From Branchiostoma belcheri (lineage: Eukaryota > Chordata > Leptocardii > Amphioxiformes > Branchiostomatidae): a DNA stretch of 64,000 nucleotides. Of this stretch, positions 1 to 13,300 are shown piece after piece. The stretch is from contig NW_017804342.1 in NCBI RefSeq assembly GCF_001625305.1, forward strand, positions 416,336 to 480,335, written 5' to 3'. The notes under the pieces are model-generated. The model saw only the letters and a program-made list of their open reading frames with translations, did not search any database and was not told the origin of the DNA. The position numbers and the translations under genes are program-made. The number at the start of each line of letters is the position of its first letter. Position 1 is the first letter of the stretch.

Positions 1-849
1 GTCACGGTTGTGGTCCCAGTCTCTATATCTTTTCTTTTCTCAAAGGAAACCTTGCTGCATAGTAACAGAATAATGTTGTTGGCACAAAACTAGTAGGAGA
101 ACAAGGAGATGCTGTTGGAATTCTAAACCACTTCCCCCATCTTTTTTATGAGTTGGCAACGGTCAAAATGAATGGGTGGAAAACGCCTCTCAGCGAATTT
201 CAAGTCAGCAATACTCATTTCAGTTCTCCGGGACCTTATACAGAATGACAGGGGCAAATTGGAGGGAAGCTTTCGTAGTGAAAAGAAGGTTTCGATTACA
301 GATGTGGTTAAAAGTTACGAAAAAGGGACGATTTCTGAATGTTTTTCACTGTCAGCGTTTGCACGTCTTACCCTATCTGGTGCCACAACAGCTTTTCACC
401 TCAGTTGCAATAAATGTCAACATGACACATTTTGTAGGAGTACAACAAACAAGAACAAACAAACAAACAAAGTTACAAATCAAATAATTCATAATATCAA
501 CATATGCATGCTTAGAACAACACCTCTTGGTTGTACGTAAAAATTGCAGATTACTGTAAGTACTACAGACTACATGTAAATGTCATTTGAAATGACAAAA
601 GCAGACCGATGGACATTTCCCTTCGCCCTCGGCTTTCACCCTGTACAACACAAGCTTATACCATTAGCATTGCCTTTAGAGTGTTAGAACTAGTAATATG
701 CCCTTGGCCCCAATGCTCAAATCACCCTACATTACAAAGTGTGTGCCAGCTCTAAAACTCGCAAACTTGGACAAAAACGCATTTCAATACCAATTGAGAA
801 GCTTTTTTTAGTGTCGTTGACCAACGTTTGCCGTTGTCAACCATTTTTC
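1..849. other. 3' flank, nothing recognised
   Basis: AT-rich sequence with two short overlapping open frames at 172-540 that show no domain or codon signal. A (CAAA)n run lies near 455. No gene or repeat family was recognised. Confidence 0.5.
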
Positions 850-852
850 TTA

Positions 853-1208
853 AGCCCCTGTCACACATTAAGGACTTAGGCCCAACTACCAACCAAGGTT
901 GACAGTTTGAAATTCAGGAGCTGGCCTGATTTAATCCACAGCTACATTTTCATATGAATCGAGCCGAATGTGAGTTAAATTTGAGTCAAATTTTATCCCC
1001 TAACACGCCCCGAGCACCGCTGACCTCTCAACCACCAGCTAACTATGGCCGAACTTCCGGTTCACACCCGAATGTATTAAACATTTTAAAAACGAACAGT
1101 TGCCGACCTCGCCGAACACCAGCCAACCACGGACCTACTCCTAACCATGGTTGCGGGAAGGTCGGCTTGTGTTCGGGAGGCCATATCCGGCTATGTGTGA
1201 CATGGGCT
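853..1208. mobile_element. MITE, PIF/Harbinger-like, with TTA target duplication
   Basis: The inverted ends AGCCCCTGTCACACAT (853-868) and ATGTGTGACATGGGCT (1193-1208) match at all but one position. TTA flanks both sides (850-852 and 1209-1211). It is 356 bp with no transposase. A 3-bp TWA duplication is typical of PIF/Harbinger. Confidence 0.75.
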
Positions 1209-1723
1209 TTAGATTCAAGATGTCATAACTCTTCTCTGAGTTCAGTCGTTTGGACCCAACCACTTTCACCTTCTGAAGTGCGTACTTTCATTTTAACTCA
1301 TGCGCTACGTCAACTTTTATGACCTGATGACATCATATAATTGCAAAGCAGAAGGTCAAAGTGGTTTCATTCAAACAAATAGACGGACAACAAATGGACA
1401 TTCTTTAAGTTTTAGGCACACAACTTAACAATAATCTAAGTGAAATTACTACAAGTTCAATAAAAGTAAAAGTTGAATGTTGTGAGACTACGGAACACGG
1501 TGGGGTGGTGTCTGTGGCACGAGCGGCTTTAGATGAGGACAGATGGAGTGTTCTGATGATAACCCTCCCTCACTTCAGTAGATATATTTACACACACAAA
1601 CACAGTGCCTTACCGACCAACAAGAATCACACTACGCTGAATATTGGTGATGAGACGTCTAGATGTTTGTTTTCGTGAATGCTAAAGTCACAGGATAGCC
1701 GTTGATTCCTCATATGTAAGCCT

Positions 1724-1870
1724 GAATGACAGCCAATAGCTAAAGATGGTAAATTGATATCCAATCAGGTGACAGCCAATTTTCTGCAACCAATGACATG
1801 CTAGCCAAGAGCAGACAACCAATGAAATGATAGCCAACAGCTGACAACAAATAGAATGACGGCTCATCGC
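1724..1870. repeat. Degenerate short tandem repeat rich in CCAAT
   Basis: About five imperfect units of roughly 30 bp share AGCCAA and ACAACCAAT words. It is downstream of the RTP-like stop codon. The remaining sequence from 1212 to 2323 shows nothing else. Confidence 0.35.
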
Positions 1871-2323
1871 TTTGTACCTTCAGTTGATAGGTTGTAATAC
1901 TGCCTGTGTATTATTCCTTTGCAATTAGCCCTCGAGCTCGGAAATGAGTTGTTCAAATATAGATTATTTAAATGAAGTGGTGGGATTGCGTCGAATTGAT
2001 TTGGGGTAAGTGGAAGTACTTACGGAAAGTCGACGGGGTATTCAAGTCCCTCTGACATCACTCCAGGAGGATTGTGTTTCAACCATGTCTGCTCCACATC
2101 CCTATTAAACCTTTGCCATGACTAAACTTCAGCTGAATCGAGATCACAGAACTCGTCAAGAGACTAGAAGCAAAGAGAGCCCAGCTCAAACATCTATAGT
2201 ATAAGGAACAGTGACGCCGGAGTAGTTTTCTAATCTGTAATTCTATTGGTCGGTTTGGCATTGGAATCAACCAATGATATTATAGTCCATCATTTTAAAT
2301 TTCATCTGCCCTCGTGATTGGTC

Positions 2324-2451
2324 TAGCCTCGTATCCACACTTGTCCTAACTCCGGTTCGCCGCAAGGATAGCCTACAAGCAGAATCTCAGATTCGGCAGG
2401 ACAGCGATCAAAGGAGCGAGGCGGAGCTAGACTAGGGTGGGTACGAGGCTA
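2324..2451. mobile_element. Short MITE with TAGCCTCGTA ends
   Basis: The ends TAGCCTCGTATCCAC (2324-2338) and GTGGGTACGAGGCTA (2437-2451) are inverted repeats with one mismatch. It is 128 bp, has no coding capacity, and probably lies in or near the 3' UTR of the RTP-like gene. Confidence 0.6.
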
Positions 2452-2535
2452 TGAATGATCACTTTGTGTATAAAAACGTGTGGCTACACCGTACGGATAG
2501 CCTGGGGTGGCAGGCGCCTCCGGGGCGCCGCCGCT

Positions 2536-2691
2536 CTAGTGTGCATTGGTGCACTCGCCGTCCTTGCAGGCCTGGCACAGTTCGGCGTTGTGCTGGGTGC
2601 GAGGCTTGCCCGGCCGGCGGTCCTGTCTGAGGGGCGGCTGGTAGAAGCCGTAGTACGTCTGCCCCACACGGTTGTACACGTTCCCTAGCAC
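2536..2691 (-). CDS. RTP-like gene, terminal coding exon 6
   Basis: The acceptor is TCCCCAG|GTGCTAGGG, with stop TAG at 2536-2538. It encodes 51 residues: [16 protein letters not shown], a basic linker ([12 protein letters not shown]), then [18 protein letters not shown]. The final His/Cys block aligns by eye with the RTP C-terminal zinc cluster (HN..C..C..G.C). Unlike mammalian RTPs, nothing follows: no hydrophobic anchor and no cytoplasmic tail. No clear AATAAA was found on the minus strand in the next kilobase, so the 3' UTR end is unknown. Confidence 0.88.
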   Translation of the reverse strand: MLGNVYNRVGQTYYGFYQPPLRQDRRPGKPRTQHNAELCQACKDGECTNAH

Positions 2692-5600
2692 CTGGGGACG
2701 GAAAACAAGAAAACGTCTCAAATTTGTCTTCACAAATTCGCATAATTGTTACAAAGTCGCATATCAATCAACAGTCCGTGCTTATAAACCTGCTATTCTC
2801 CTGCAGTCTCTAGTGACACTGACGAAAGGTAGTGGATGCTACCTGAAACGCCTGACCGTTTCCAAACTCATGTCCAGTTGCTTGAGTAACTGTTTTGACG
2901 TATCTTATTACCTGGATGTCTAACCTTCACTGACGTATAACAAGAAATGTTTTGAAATTAAAGTAAACCATACATATCACTCCAATGCTGTTTGTTATGT
3001 TGGGTGTGGCATTATAAGATAAGTGTATGACTTGAGTGTAACACCATATTGCAACGCCTTGTTAGTCGTCTGGTGTTGATTCAATCAAGAAATCCCATTT
3101 CAAAGTTGACCAGGGACCAAAAAAGAACAGGAGGCCGTACACTACCATGGTAGTTCATCTGCGTTGGTACGAGTACTTACATGTTTAAAATTAAAAATTT
3201 TGTTCTATTGAAGAAGAACAGAGTGACTGGTCAAAAACTCTAGGTCAGAACAATCTCTTGTGTTGGTAGTTACATGTTTAAAGTTAAAACCTTTGTTTCC
3301 AACACGCACAAATGGGTCGGTCTTTTTAAGAAGACCAGAGTGACTGGTCGAAAGATCTAGATAGGCCAATCATCGAACATCAGCCCCAGAAAAATATCTC
3401 TTGTCTTTTAGCTTGTCACGTCATAAAGACAGTACCGGATACATTCCTCACAAAGATCTGTTAGACGTACTGTACGTATAATAAAGGCATCACATCTTGC
3501 ACGTACAACGACGGAAGCCGCCCAACATTCTATCCGTCCTTCCGGGTGTCTACGTGCAAACAAACCATCACCATCTATCGACGACTGTTTGAAATATCCT
3601 ATCCACACGCCAGCACAGATATCAGTAACGTCAATACTCCCTTCACATCGGAAGCCATACCGATGAAAAAATCATGTACAACGTACAACATGTACAAAAG
3701 ACCGATCCTGAAGCCCCGCCCACCTACGTCAAAACATAAAGATACAAATATGGCCTGCAGCCACTCTCTCGTTGGTTGAACCGCAAATTGCCTTCACTCA
3801 TTGGTTGAACTTTTAATTGTGATGGACATTCGGGATCGATCAATTTATGTTAATATTGTTATAACAGTTTAGTCTGGTATGGAGGAATCAAGTGTTTTCA
3901 AAACACCTAATATGTGCAAGTTCGTTAGACTTTCTAACATTGCCGCAAGGTGACGCTGTGACAGCTAGTTTTGGGTGAGTGTGTCGTGTCGATGACCTTA
4001 GCATTTATTTGATCCGAATGACTTCTTTGAAACGTGCTTTCTTTACAGGTAAGTAGCAAGACCACACCTAACTCAGAGGAATTTAAGTTTTGAGCGTTTT
4101 AAAAGTATCGTACTGACGTCGAAACTGGTAAAAAGGAGGGGCTAGTTAAGTACACATACAAGCTTATTACCATTGACAAAATGACGTTTGGGAGCTTTTA
4201 TGTTTACAGTTTAGCTCGAAAGAGAACGCACCAAATCACAGCTGTGCCTCCAATTCAGGGGACTTCTTTTTAGACACCAGACAATAAGACCACACCAGCT
4301 TCTGCCTTAGGGATTCGCTTCTCAGTGAGAACTTTAGTAACTCCAATGAAAAGACAATCTTAAGCCAGTGAAAAGTATGTAGGTAGACGCAGAGGCGGCT
4401 TGTTAAATTGATGAGAAACGTTCACGTGAACAGTGGCGATCTTTTTTCTTTTCTTTTCTTTTCTTTTCTCATCTTTCTTCTTTTTTGGGACGCTAAGGCG
4501 CAGTGGTTCAACTGTTCGTGAAGTCGAGGAGCATGTACATGTCATTATAACACGACGGAACCTGGCGTCAACACAAGATAGCGTGGACATGTCTACTGGA
4601 TAACTGTATGCAACAGGTAATTTGCAGTGCCAGAACACAGGGTAATCTGACATGGACGGAAACTAAAGTGCGGAAACTCCCGTCGGAATACCATAAAAGG
4701 GCAACGACTCAGACTCCGGTTCAGCTCACCTCATTGGTCCAACGTTTCAGGTCGTTTCCCCCTTCCTCCGATTAAAACATTGACGTCTAAAGATGACGTT
4801 GTGCAGTTTTTAGTGTAACAGGAGACGGGATCCCCCCAGGGGCCACGGTTATTTCCCCTCTTCCGCTCAGGACCGCTCCCGCCAGAATTGTCAGACGACT
4901 TTTTTTGCGTCAGCAGGCGCGCTGTCGGTTGATTCAGTTTCCATGGTTATTACCTAATAAGGGCAGATCAAGAGCGTTTGTCGTCCCGGAAAGGTCCGGC
5001 TTTATACCGTCGATAATTGTCATCACCTAAGAAATGGTATCAAGATCCCATTGCTGGTTCGCCGCGAAGAAATCCTTAGAGATGCCCCGCCGTTGACGTC
5101 ATACCCTCCGCTCTCACGCACTTCCGCAAGCCAGAGATGGTTGCGTGACGCACTTGTGACGTCAAGAGCTCCCCCGACAGATGATTTTGCCCAACACAGC
5201 TTCAATTGTCGGGGATTCTTCAATGTGTTTTTTAGCCCCTGGTCGAAAACTACGCATCCTGTCAAGACATCAGACTTCCCCATAAGGAGCAGCAAAAGAC
5301 GCCCCGGTCCCGATCCGAAGCTTGACCCGTCGCGAAAATAAGGGCAGCAGATTAGGACATGTAATCACGTCATTGCCGGGGCTTAGAAGTTCGGAAGACG
5401 ATGTTAATCTTTTCCGGAGGTAATAAGAGCTGGTGATGTTTTGCACATGAACCCACCCAAGCCGTGACAGCAGATAGCAATTTGTTATGAGTGTCCTTAG
5501 ATCGGGTCAAGTCGGAAGTTTGAGCGGCAGGTTTACTACCTCAGTAGAACCACAGGCTGTTTTCGTACCTACTAGTGCCAGTGTTGTCAACGAGTAGGTG

Positions 5601-8600
5601 TGCATACTGTTATTTCCAAACATTACAATGAATGGATGGTTCGCTTGAAGCAGGATTGTACGATCATAAATTTAAGGACGTGCTTCAGACCCAAGAAAAG
5701 ACGTCTGAAGAGACGCAGAGGCAAGAGAAGCGAGNGACATGGACGGAAACTAAAGTGCGGAAACTCCCGTCGGAATACCATAAAAGGGCAACGACTCAGG
5801 CTCCAGCTCACCCCATTGGTCCAACGTTTCAGGTCGTTTCCCCCTTCCTCCGATTAAAACATTGACGTCTAAAGATGACGTTGTGCAGTTTTTAGTGTAA
5901 CAGGAGACCGGGATCCCCCCAGGGGCCACGGTTATTTCCCCTCTTCCGCTCAGGACCGCTCCCGCCAGAATTGTCAGACGACTTTTTTTGCGTCAGCAGG
6001 CGCGCTGTCGGTTGATTCAGTTTCCATGGTTATTACCTAATAAGGGCAGATCAAGAGCGTTTTGTCGTCCCGGAAAGGTCCGGCTTTTATACCGTCGATA
6101 ATTGTCATCACCTAAGAAATGGTATCAAGATCCCATTGCCGGTTCGCCGCGAAGAAATCCTTAGAGATGCCCCGCGTTGACGTCATACCCTCGCTCTCAC
6201 GCACTTCCGCAAGCCAGAGATGGTTGCGTGACGCACTTGTGACGTCAAGAGCTCCCCCGACAGATGATTTTGCCCAACACAGCTTCAATTGTCGGGGATT
6301 CTTCAATGTGTTTTTTAGCCCCTGGTCGAAAACTACGCATCCTGTCAAGACATCAGACTTCCCCATAAGGAGCAGCAAAAGACGCCCCGGTCCCGATCCG
6401 AAGCTTGACCCGTCGCGAAAATAAGGGCAGCAGATTAGGACATGTAATCACGTCATTGCCGGGGCTTAGAAGTTCGGAAGACGATGTTAATCTTTTCCGG
6501 AGGTAATAAGAGCTGGTGATGTTTTGCACATGAACCCACCCAAGCCGTGACAGCAGATAGCAATTTGTTATGAGTGTCCTTAGATCGGGTCAAGTCGGAA
6601 GTTTGAGCGGCAGGTTTACTACCTCAGTAGAACCACAGGCTGTTTTCGTACCTACTAGTGCGAGTGTTGTCAGCGAGTAGGTGTGCATACTGTTATTTCC
6701 ACACATTACAATGAATGGATGGTTCGCTTGAAGCAGGATTGTACGATAATAAATTTAAGGACGTGCTTCAGACCCAAGAAAAGACGTCTGAAGAGACGCA
6801 GAGGCAAGAGAAGCGAGGGAAAGACAGACACGTACTCGGAAAGAAAAAAAACGAAAGAAGAAAAGATAGCTAAGAATAGAAAATACTGTGTATAAAAAAA
6901 GAAACAAGATAAAAGAGAAGTGCAAAAGACAAGTGTAAAAGGCTTTACATTTTCATAACCGTGAAAAAATTAAATTTGGAGGATTCGTGTCCATAGACGG
7001 AAGTTCTACGTCACACTTTTGCTGAGCCCGGCATCTCTGTATTCTCTGTGTGTGCGGAACTATACCTGGAAAGTTTGAATCAGTGTTTTAAGTGAGAAAT
7101 CAATAAGTATTTAATATTGCGTTCAGAACACCTTCATTCTTTTTGCATAAGACATGCGGCCGCCGTGTCAGGTGGTCGCCAGTATTGTACGATTTCCGAT
7201 AATAAATAAGAAGAAACCTTGCGTGAATTTCCGGTAAACAAGAAGATACCTTAAAGTTGGTCAAGGGTGGGAGGGCTTTCAAGAATAAATCGGATGGGAG
7301 TGAACACGTAGAGTTCAAGGTTATCAGATCTGAACGTCAGAATTGCTTATATGTTCCTGCATGTGTTCCTGCAGATAAGACGTCTGACGCTAGACGGCGC
7401 TCCCATGGCCCAAAGATAAGCATACCATACGATGCGAAAGCCAGGCTGCGTACAGGGTCATGCCTACGATGTTATCGCTGCTTGTTCTAATCAAAGACGT
7501 AAAGGCTGCTCAATAGAAACTGAATTAGGCGCGATAGCTAACTTTCATGGCGTCTTGCCACCCATTTTTGGGATGCAAAATATCATAATTTGTTAGCAAA
7601 TATTCATCCCCCAGTACAATATTGTGCAACCTCGTGTATGTTAAGTTAACGACGGTTCTGTAGTTACTGATTTGGCCAAATATAATGCTTACGTCAACAT
7701 GCGGTTAAGTTAAACAGGAAGGTGACACCTGGGTCAACGTTTGAATTTTGCAACCCCGTCACTAGCGTTAGGCCACAGCAAGTAATTTCATGGATCAGTG
7801 CGCGCATTAATTTTTGCCTGATTTTGGAGAAAAAAAACAAGAAATTTTGTTGCCCTCTGACAGTGGTCAATATTCCGGAAATGGACAAAGATCCGTTGCC
7901 ATGCCGGAACGTGGATGGCAGATAAATATGAAGAGAGGAGACAAGACAAGGCTTTGATTCATTGTTGGTCTTTTACTTTGATACAGTGATGTATTTCATT
8001 CCTTTTATATGTCATGTTTACTAAATCAAAATCGTTTGTATAGTGATAAAAACTTTATTTTTCAATGATAATTGGATGTTGTAATAGTTTGCAGTAAACA
8101 TAGCTCAACATAGCTATCATTTCTTGTTCAACAAGGTTTATGATGTCAAAATTTTTTGGCCCACCTTGTTTTTTCGCCTTTTCGATCCGTAGAATTTACT
8201 TGCTGCGGCCTAAGTATCAAACCGCTAATCCGAGGCGCCCGTGCTGTGCACATGTCGACCCTTGTACACCGTAACCACAAGAACCTTTCGGCGCTGCTTT
8301 CTGCCAACATGCTCATTCAACAACCAGTTACAAATGAATTCCAATCAAGGAGCAAGAAACGGGAATTGAAAGTACTGAGCTACCAAAACATGGCGATGCT
8401 CCAAATTCATGACGTCAGACTTCGATAGGTTCAGCATACTTTTACATAGACACTGTCAGCCGCAGGTTTAAAGCAATATTATGTATGATTTTTGCGCCAA
8501 AATTGTAAATGTAAGTAATTGAAATTTTCTCATCTAGATTGTCATTTTCAATAACTTTCAACATATTAGCGTCGCTATTTTTTTCCCGCGACTCAGCGCA

Positions 8601-10288
8601 GCGTGAGAATAAGTTGCGCCAGGCCCGCTATATTTTAGGAGGCTCCTAAAAAAGATGTAAACAAACAACATGGCCGCGATCCGCGCTAGCGCCGAGAAGT
8701 TGGCGGTTTCCAACACGTTTTCGCGGCGTAACGACGTTGATCTTTTACTCCCCAAATGTCATCATGAACCCAGGTAGGTTTATAGCGTAATAAAATATGT
8801 AAAACACTGCAACGTTTGAAATTGAGAAAATCTTACATATCAGGGATATGACCTGATGATACTTCTATTAGAAAGGAGAAAACCTTTCCTGCATGGAATG
8901 AAGCAACGTGGCTCAGACACGTTCACTCTCGTAATAGGATGGAACCAGGATAGGAATGTCCCAATACAGATACCGACGACGTAACCTGTTCTGAGAAATT
9001 TCCGCCCTCGTTAATATAGTACGTTGTACCACATCTTGATACAGTTTGATGTCTCAGCGCACTATCGTAGTCTCCACCAGACTCCTTTTGCAGGCTGAAT
9101 AGATGGTAAAAATCGGCCTAAAAAGGGGATTTAATTGGCCAGAGGCTTTGGCCGGCCAGAGAGGGTCCATTTCTGTGCAGGCAAATGGACCCAGTCCCCT
9201 TTTTAGGCCGGTGTTTACTATTTATCCAGCCTGCAAAAGGAGTCTGGTATAGACTAGCACTATCGCCCCTCGTTTCTGTTCAGTGATGGTTGAAGAGCCC
9301 TGATGTATACGTTTGCCAACCGTCACTCAACAGCCAGGACGGGGGGTGATACAGACTTACCGACATCGCTACCTCAGTACTGAGACGGCCAAGACTTCGA
9401 TGTGATGACGTTTTATGTATTGAATCCTACCTCTCGATTTGTCTGACCATGCATTATCAACTGACATCATATGTACCTCCGTAGATAGTTTCATTAGTTT
9501 GGTAAGACACTGAGTAAAGAAAGTCTTTTTACACAACCAAGTCTTTTATTCAGCCGAGGTTCGGTGATCGCGTCTGTTAATGAATGACCACAATTATGTA
9601 TATATACAGCTTCTGTACGTTTGGGACCGCATTGTTGCTACAGTTCCCTGTAACCACGCATATGTGTAGATATGTAAATATTGTACATATGCGAATGCAT
9701 CTATAGCAGCGACACCTGTGCTGCAGTGCAATGTGAACCAGTCAGAATTGCCCTGAGGAAGGTGACAGACGGTTACCAAAACGTCGACTGAATAAAAGAC
9801 CTCTTGAACTCTTGAAACTCCCCTTGAACTCTTGAAAAGCGGTTCAGGCCGAAGAGTGTACTGTTACTGAGACTCACTGTACGTCTCCAAGGTTAAAAGA
9901 AGGTTGAAAAAGAAAGACCTGGTTGTTAAAAAGAGTCTCTTTACTCTCTGACACATACATACATGTACTCTCCAAGCAGATGTATGATGCTACCTTCAGG
10001 CTCACTGTGTATGCACGTATTGGCGGCGTCCTTACATCTGCTTGGACTACATTCCGCGCGGACGTCTTACCTTGACGACCTCCTCCGGGTACCACATGGC
10101 CATCTCGAAGCGGCCGTTCTTACACCTCTTGCACTGCTGCCCGTACAACTTGAAGTGCAGATAGCCCTCTGGGACAGGCACGCCCTGCGGGTTCAGGTAG
10201 TACCAGAAGATCACCCGCCCCTTCATGGACGTCCAGCCGTTACCGCATTGCTGCAGGGGGAGACAAATTAATTAATTAATTAGTCAAT

Positions 10289-10332
<44 letters not shown>

Positions 10333-13300
10333 GAAGGAAGGAAAGAATTACCCCATTGCTGAAGAGGAAGAGAAATGAATGAATGAATGAATGTTTGAAT
10401 GAAGGAAGGAAGGAAGGAGGTAATTTCCGCATTCCTACAGGAGAGAAATGAATTAATGAAGGAAGGAAGGAAGGGAGGGAGGAAGGAAGGAATTACCACA
10501 TTGCTGCAGAGGGAGCGAGACAAAAGGAATGAATGAATGAAAGCATTGCCGCATTGTTGCAGAGGGAGAGGAGCAAAAAGAATGGATGAATGAATGACTG
10601 ACTGATTGACTGAATAAATCAATGAATGGGTGGATGAATTGCCGCATTGCTGGAGAGGGAGAGAGGCAAATGGAATGAATGAATGAATGAATGAGTGAAT
10701 GAATGAATGAATGAAGGCATTGCCGCATTGCTGCTGAGGGAGAGAGGCAAAAGGAATGAATGAATGAATGAATGATTCAATGAATGAATTCCCGCATTGC
10801 TGAAGAGGGAGAGAGGCAAAGGAATGAATGAATAGCTGAATGGATGCATGGATGAGTTTTAATCTGAGAAAGGAGTGAATGAACGAATGAATGAATGAAT
10901 GAATGAACGAACGAATGAATGAATGGAATACTGCATTGCTGGCGACGGAGCAAAACAAATACTGGATAGTAGTTATGGGAGTAGTTATGATGTATTACAC
11001 AAGACTATCACTTAACCTGGATTTCAGCACCAAGGACATAACTTGCCCTATGCCGGTTTCTTTGTTGTTCTGAAAGTGCCGGACATTTTTTGAACATACT
11101 TAATAATAATGATAATAAATGGTTTATTGGTCAAATGTTACCCGTGTAATCGCAGCCTTTTATAGCACTGAATTGATGCAGGGTTTACAATCACATGATA
11201 CATATAACATATTTGCTCCACACATTTTTGTGGAACTGTCGCAAAGGTCTGTGCGGCTGCCATTCGGCGCCACCAGGTGACCTCAATACGGCTTTCCCCA
11301 ACCGAAGTTAGGTACCCATTCACACCTGGTTGGAGTGAGGAAAGTTGTGTAAAGTGCCTTTCCCAAGGACACAACGTCGGGGCGCATGTCCAGACATGTT
11401 CCGGGTACAACTTGGGATCGAACCCGGGTCTCGCCGTTTCATGAATTCACAGTCGAACGCTCTACCACTACGCCACGGTTGTTATCCCTGCACTGGAGTA
11501 AGTATACACTGGTGTCTACATTTCCCAATTTAGTTATCGCGTTAGAGACTACAGTTATATGCAGTGATTTTGGGGCGATTGATAAAGACATCACATCATT
11601 GGAAGAGTAGCATGTACATGTATGAAGTCATGACATTTTGACATTTCCTGACGGTTTAATACGTCATATTAACCGTTTTTTCCGGCTCACAAAATGCCAA
11701 CGGTCAGACCACGCGTCACGATAAACCGCGAAAACGTCGCACATTAGCTGTCGCCATAGCAACCTTGTAAACAAACACCAAGCGATCGGAAGACGCTATC
11801 GACATGAAATGTCTTCCAAGATCTTCCTAAAGAGCAAATCCTTCAGCTCACTTCCTGGAAACCTGCTTATACCTGTTTCCATAGAGATGCGGAATGAACT
11901 CGTAAGCCAATAAAACCATAAAAATTAACACCTTCCATTAAACTTATATCATTAATATATATAACATATCATTAAAATTTACTATACTGGAACTTTTTCG
12001 AGCAAATACGTATACTTCTTAAGGTTACATACTAAAACAAAGTTCTTGATGGTTGCATAGGTAAAATACATCAGTCATATGTATCAGTTTAAACAACATG
12101 TATTAAACGTAATAGTTACTAATCATTATGTGATAAGGTTTCCAGGAATGTACTGTTGAGAGGCGTTACGTTCCGGGAAGTTAGTTCATAGCGGCTTGTG
12201 GGTGGAGTAGGGGGAGGGTCACCTGGAGACGCACTGCGTTACTTTTGCAAAGACACTTTTACATACAACTTACGACTTTTGGTTCCTGAGAGTCCAAGTG
12301 AGATACGGTAGAAGTATTATCAAAAGAGTGAATCTGAAAAATTGGAATGTAAAAAATGCATGTTAACGGTTCCTTAAGACATGTTTCAATTGGGAAACGT
12401 TCTGTTGCTTTTGCATACCAGAACGTGAGTTATCAACCAAGGATTGAGGTGTTCGAAAATTCATTCTTTCCTATCGTAAAGTGGAACTCGCTGTCACCAA
12501 GTACAGTAGGGGCATTATCATTAGATAGCTTTAAACAATGTCTAGAGTTAGATGTTAAAGGGTTAGGTTAACACGTCGTCCGGTGTGATGTAGCCAGCTG
12601 CTGCCGCGCCGCCTGCCTGCAAAGCTGGTGTGTTACGCCGTAGGGCGGTTATACCGGCTATACAGATACAGATACAGACTGGCTAGAGATATTCTTGGGC
12701 ACAGGCTTCGAAAGTTAAGAAAAACTAGAAAAGCAGGCGGTCAGAATCGCATTCATAATGCAGAAAGACACTTTCCAGTGACGTGCATGCGAAACAGCCG
12801 TTATTCGAACTCACGACTTACCACTGGACTACGCACGCTAACCCACGGCAGCTAAGGTACAGCACGGTTGCTGAAAAACAGCTAAATAGAGCAAGGTTGT
12901 TGAACGACAGCTAAGCTAGAACAAAGTTTTTGAACGACAGCTAAGTTACAGCAATGTTGCTGAACGACAACTAAGTTACAGCAAGGTCGTTGAATGACAG
13001 TTAAGTTACAGCAAGGTTGTTGAACAACAGCTAAGTTACAGCAAGTTTTTTGAATGACAGCTAAGTTATAGCAAGGTTGTTGAACGACAGCTAAGCTAGA
13101 GCAAAGTTTTTTAACGACAGCTAAGTTATAGCAAGGTTGTTGAACAAATCAATTATTCTTACATAAAACTTCTATGACTCATATATAACACCGTCTAGTC
13201 TCCATGATTTGCACCTTATTGAAGGATGACAGATTTGGCACGCCACGTGTAGATTGAGAACAACAAATACAAAACGTGGTTTGTCAGGCCTGCAATCTCA

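Noticed and set aside
5023-6424. 90-101 codon open frames in both copies of the 1.08 kb duplication
   Set aside because: The conserved frame only reflects near-identity of the copies; sense and antisense are equally open and no domain is seen.
8671-8772. Possible first exon on the plus strand (ATGGCCGCG start, CCCAG|GTAGGT donor)
   Set aside because: The sequence resembles the interior of the TTAA-type element at 52.8 kb, and no downstream exon was found; kept as part of a repeat.
10320-10958. 212-codon open frame rich in HSFIHSF repeats
   Set aside because: It is created by the GAATGAATG minisatellite and decoy acceptors; there is no start context or domain, and it is not joined to exon 5.
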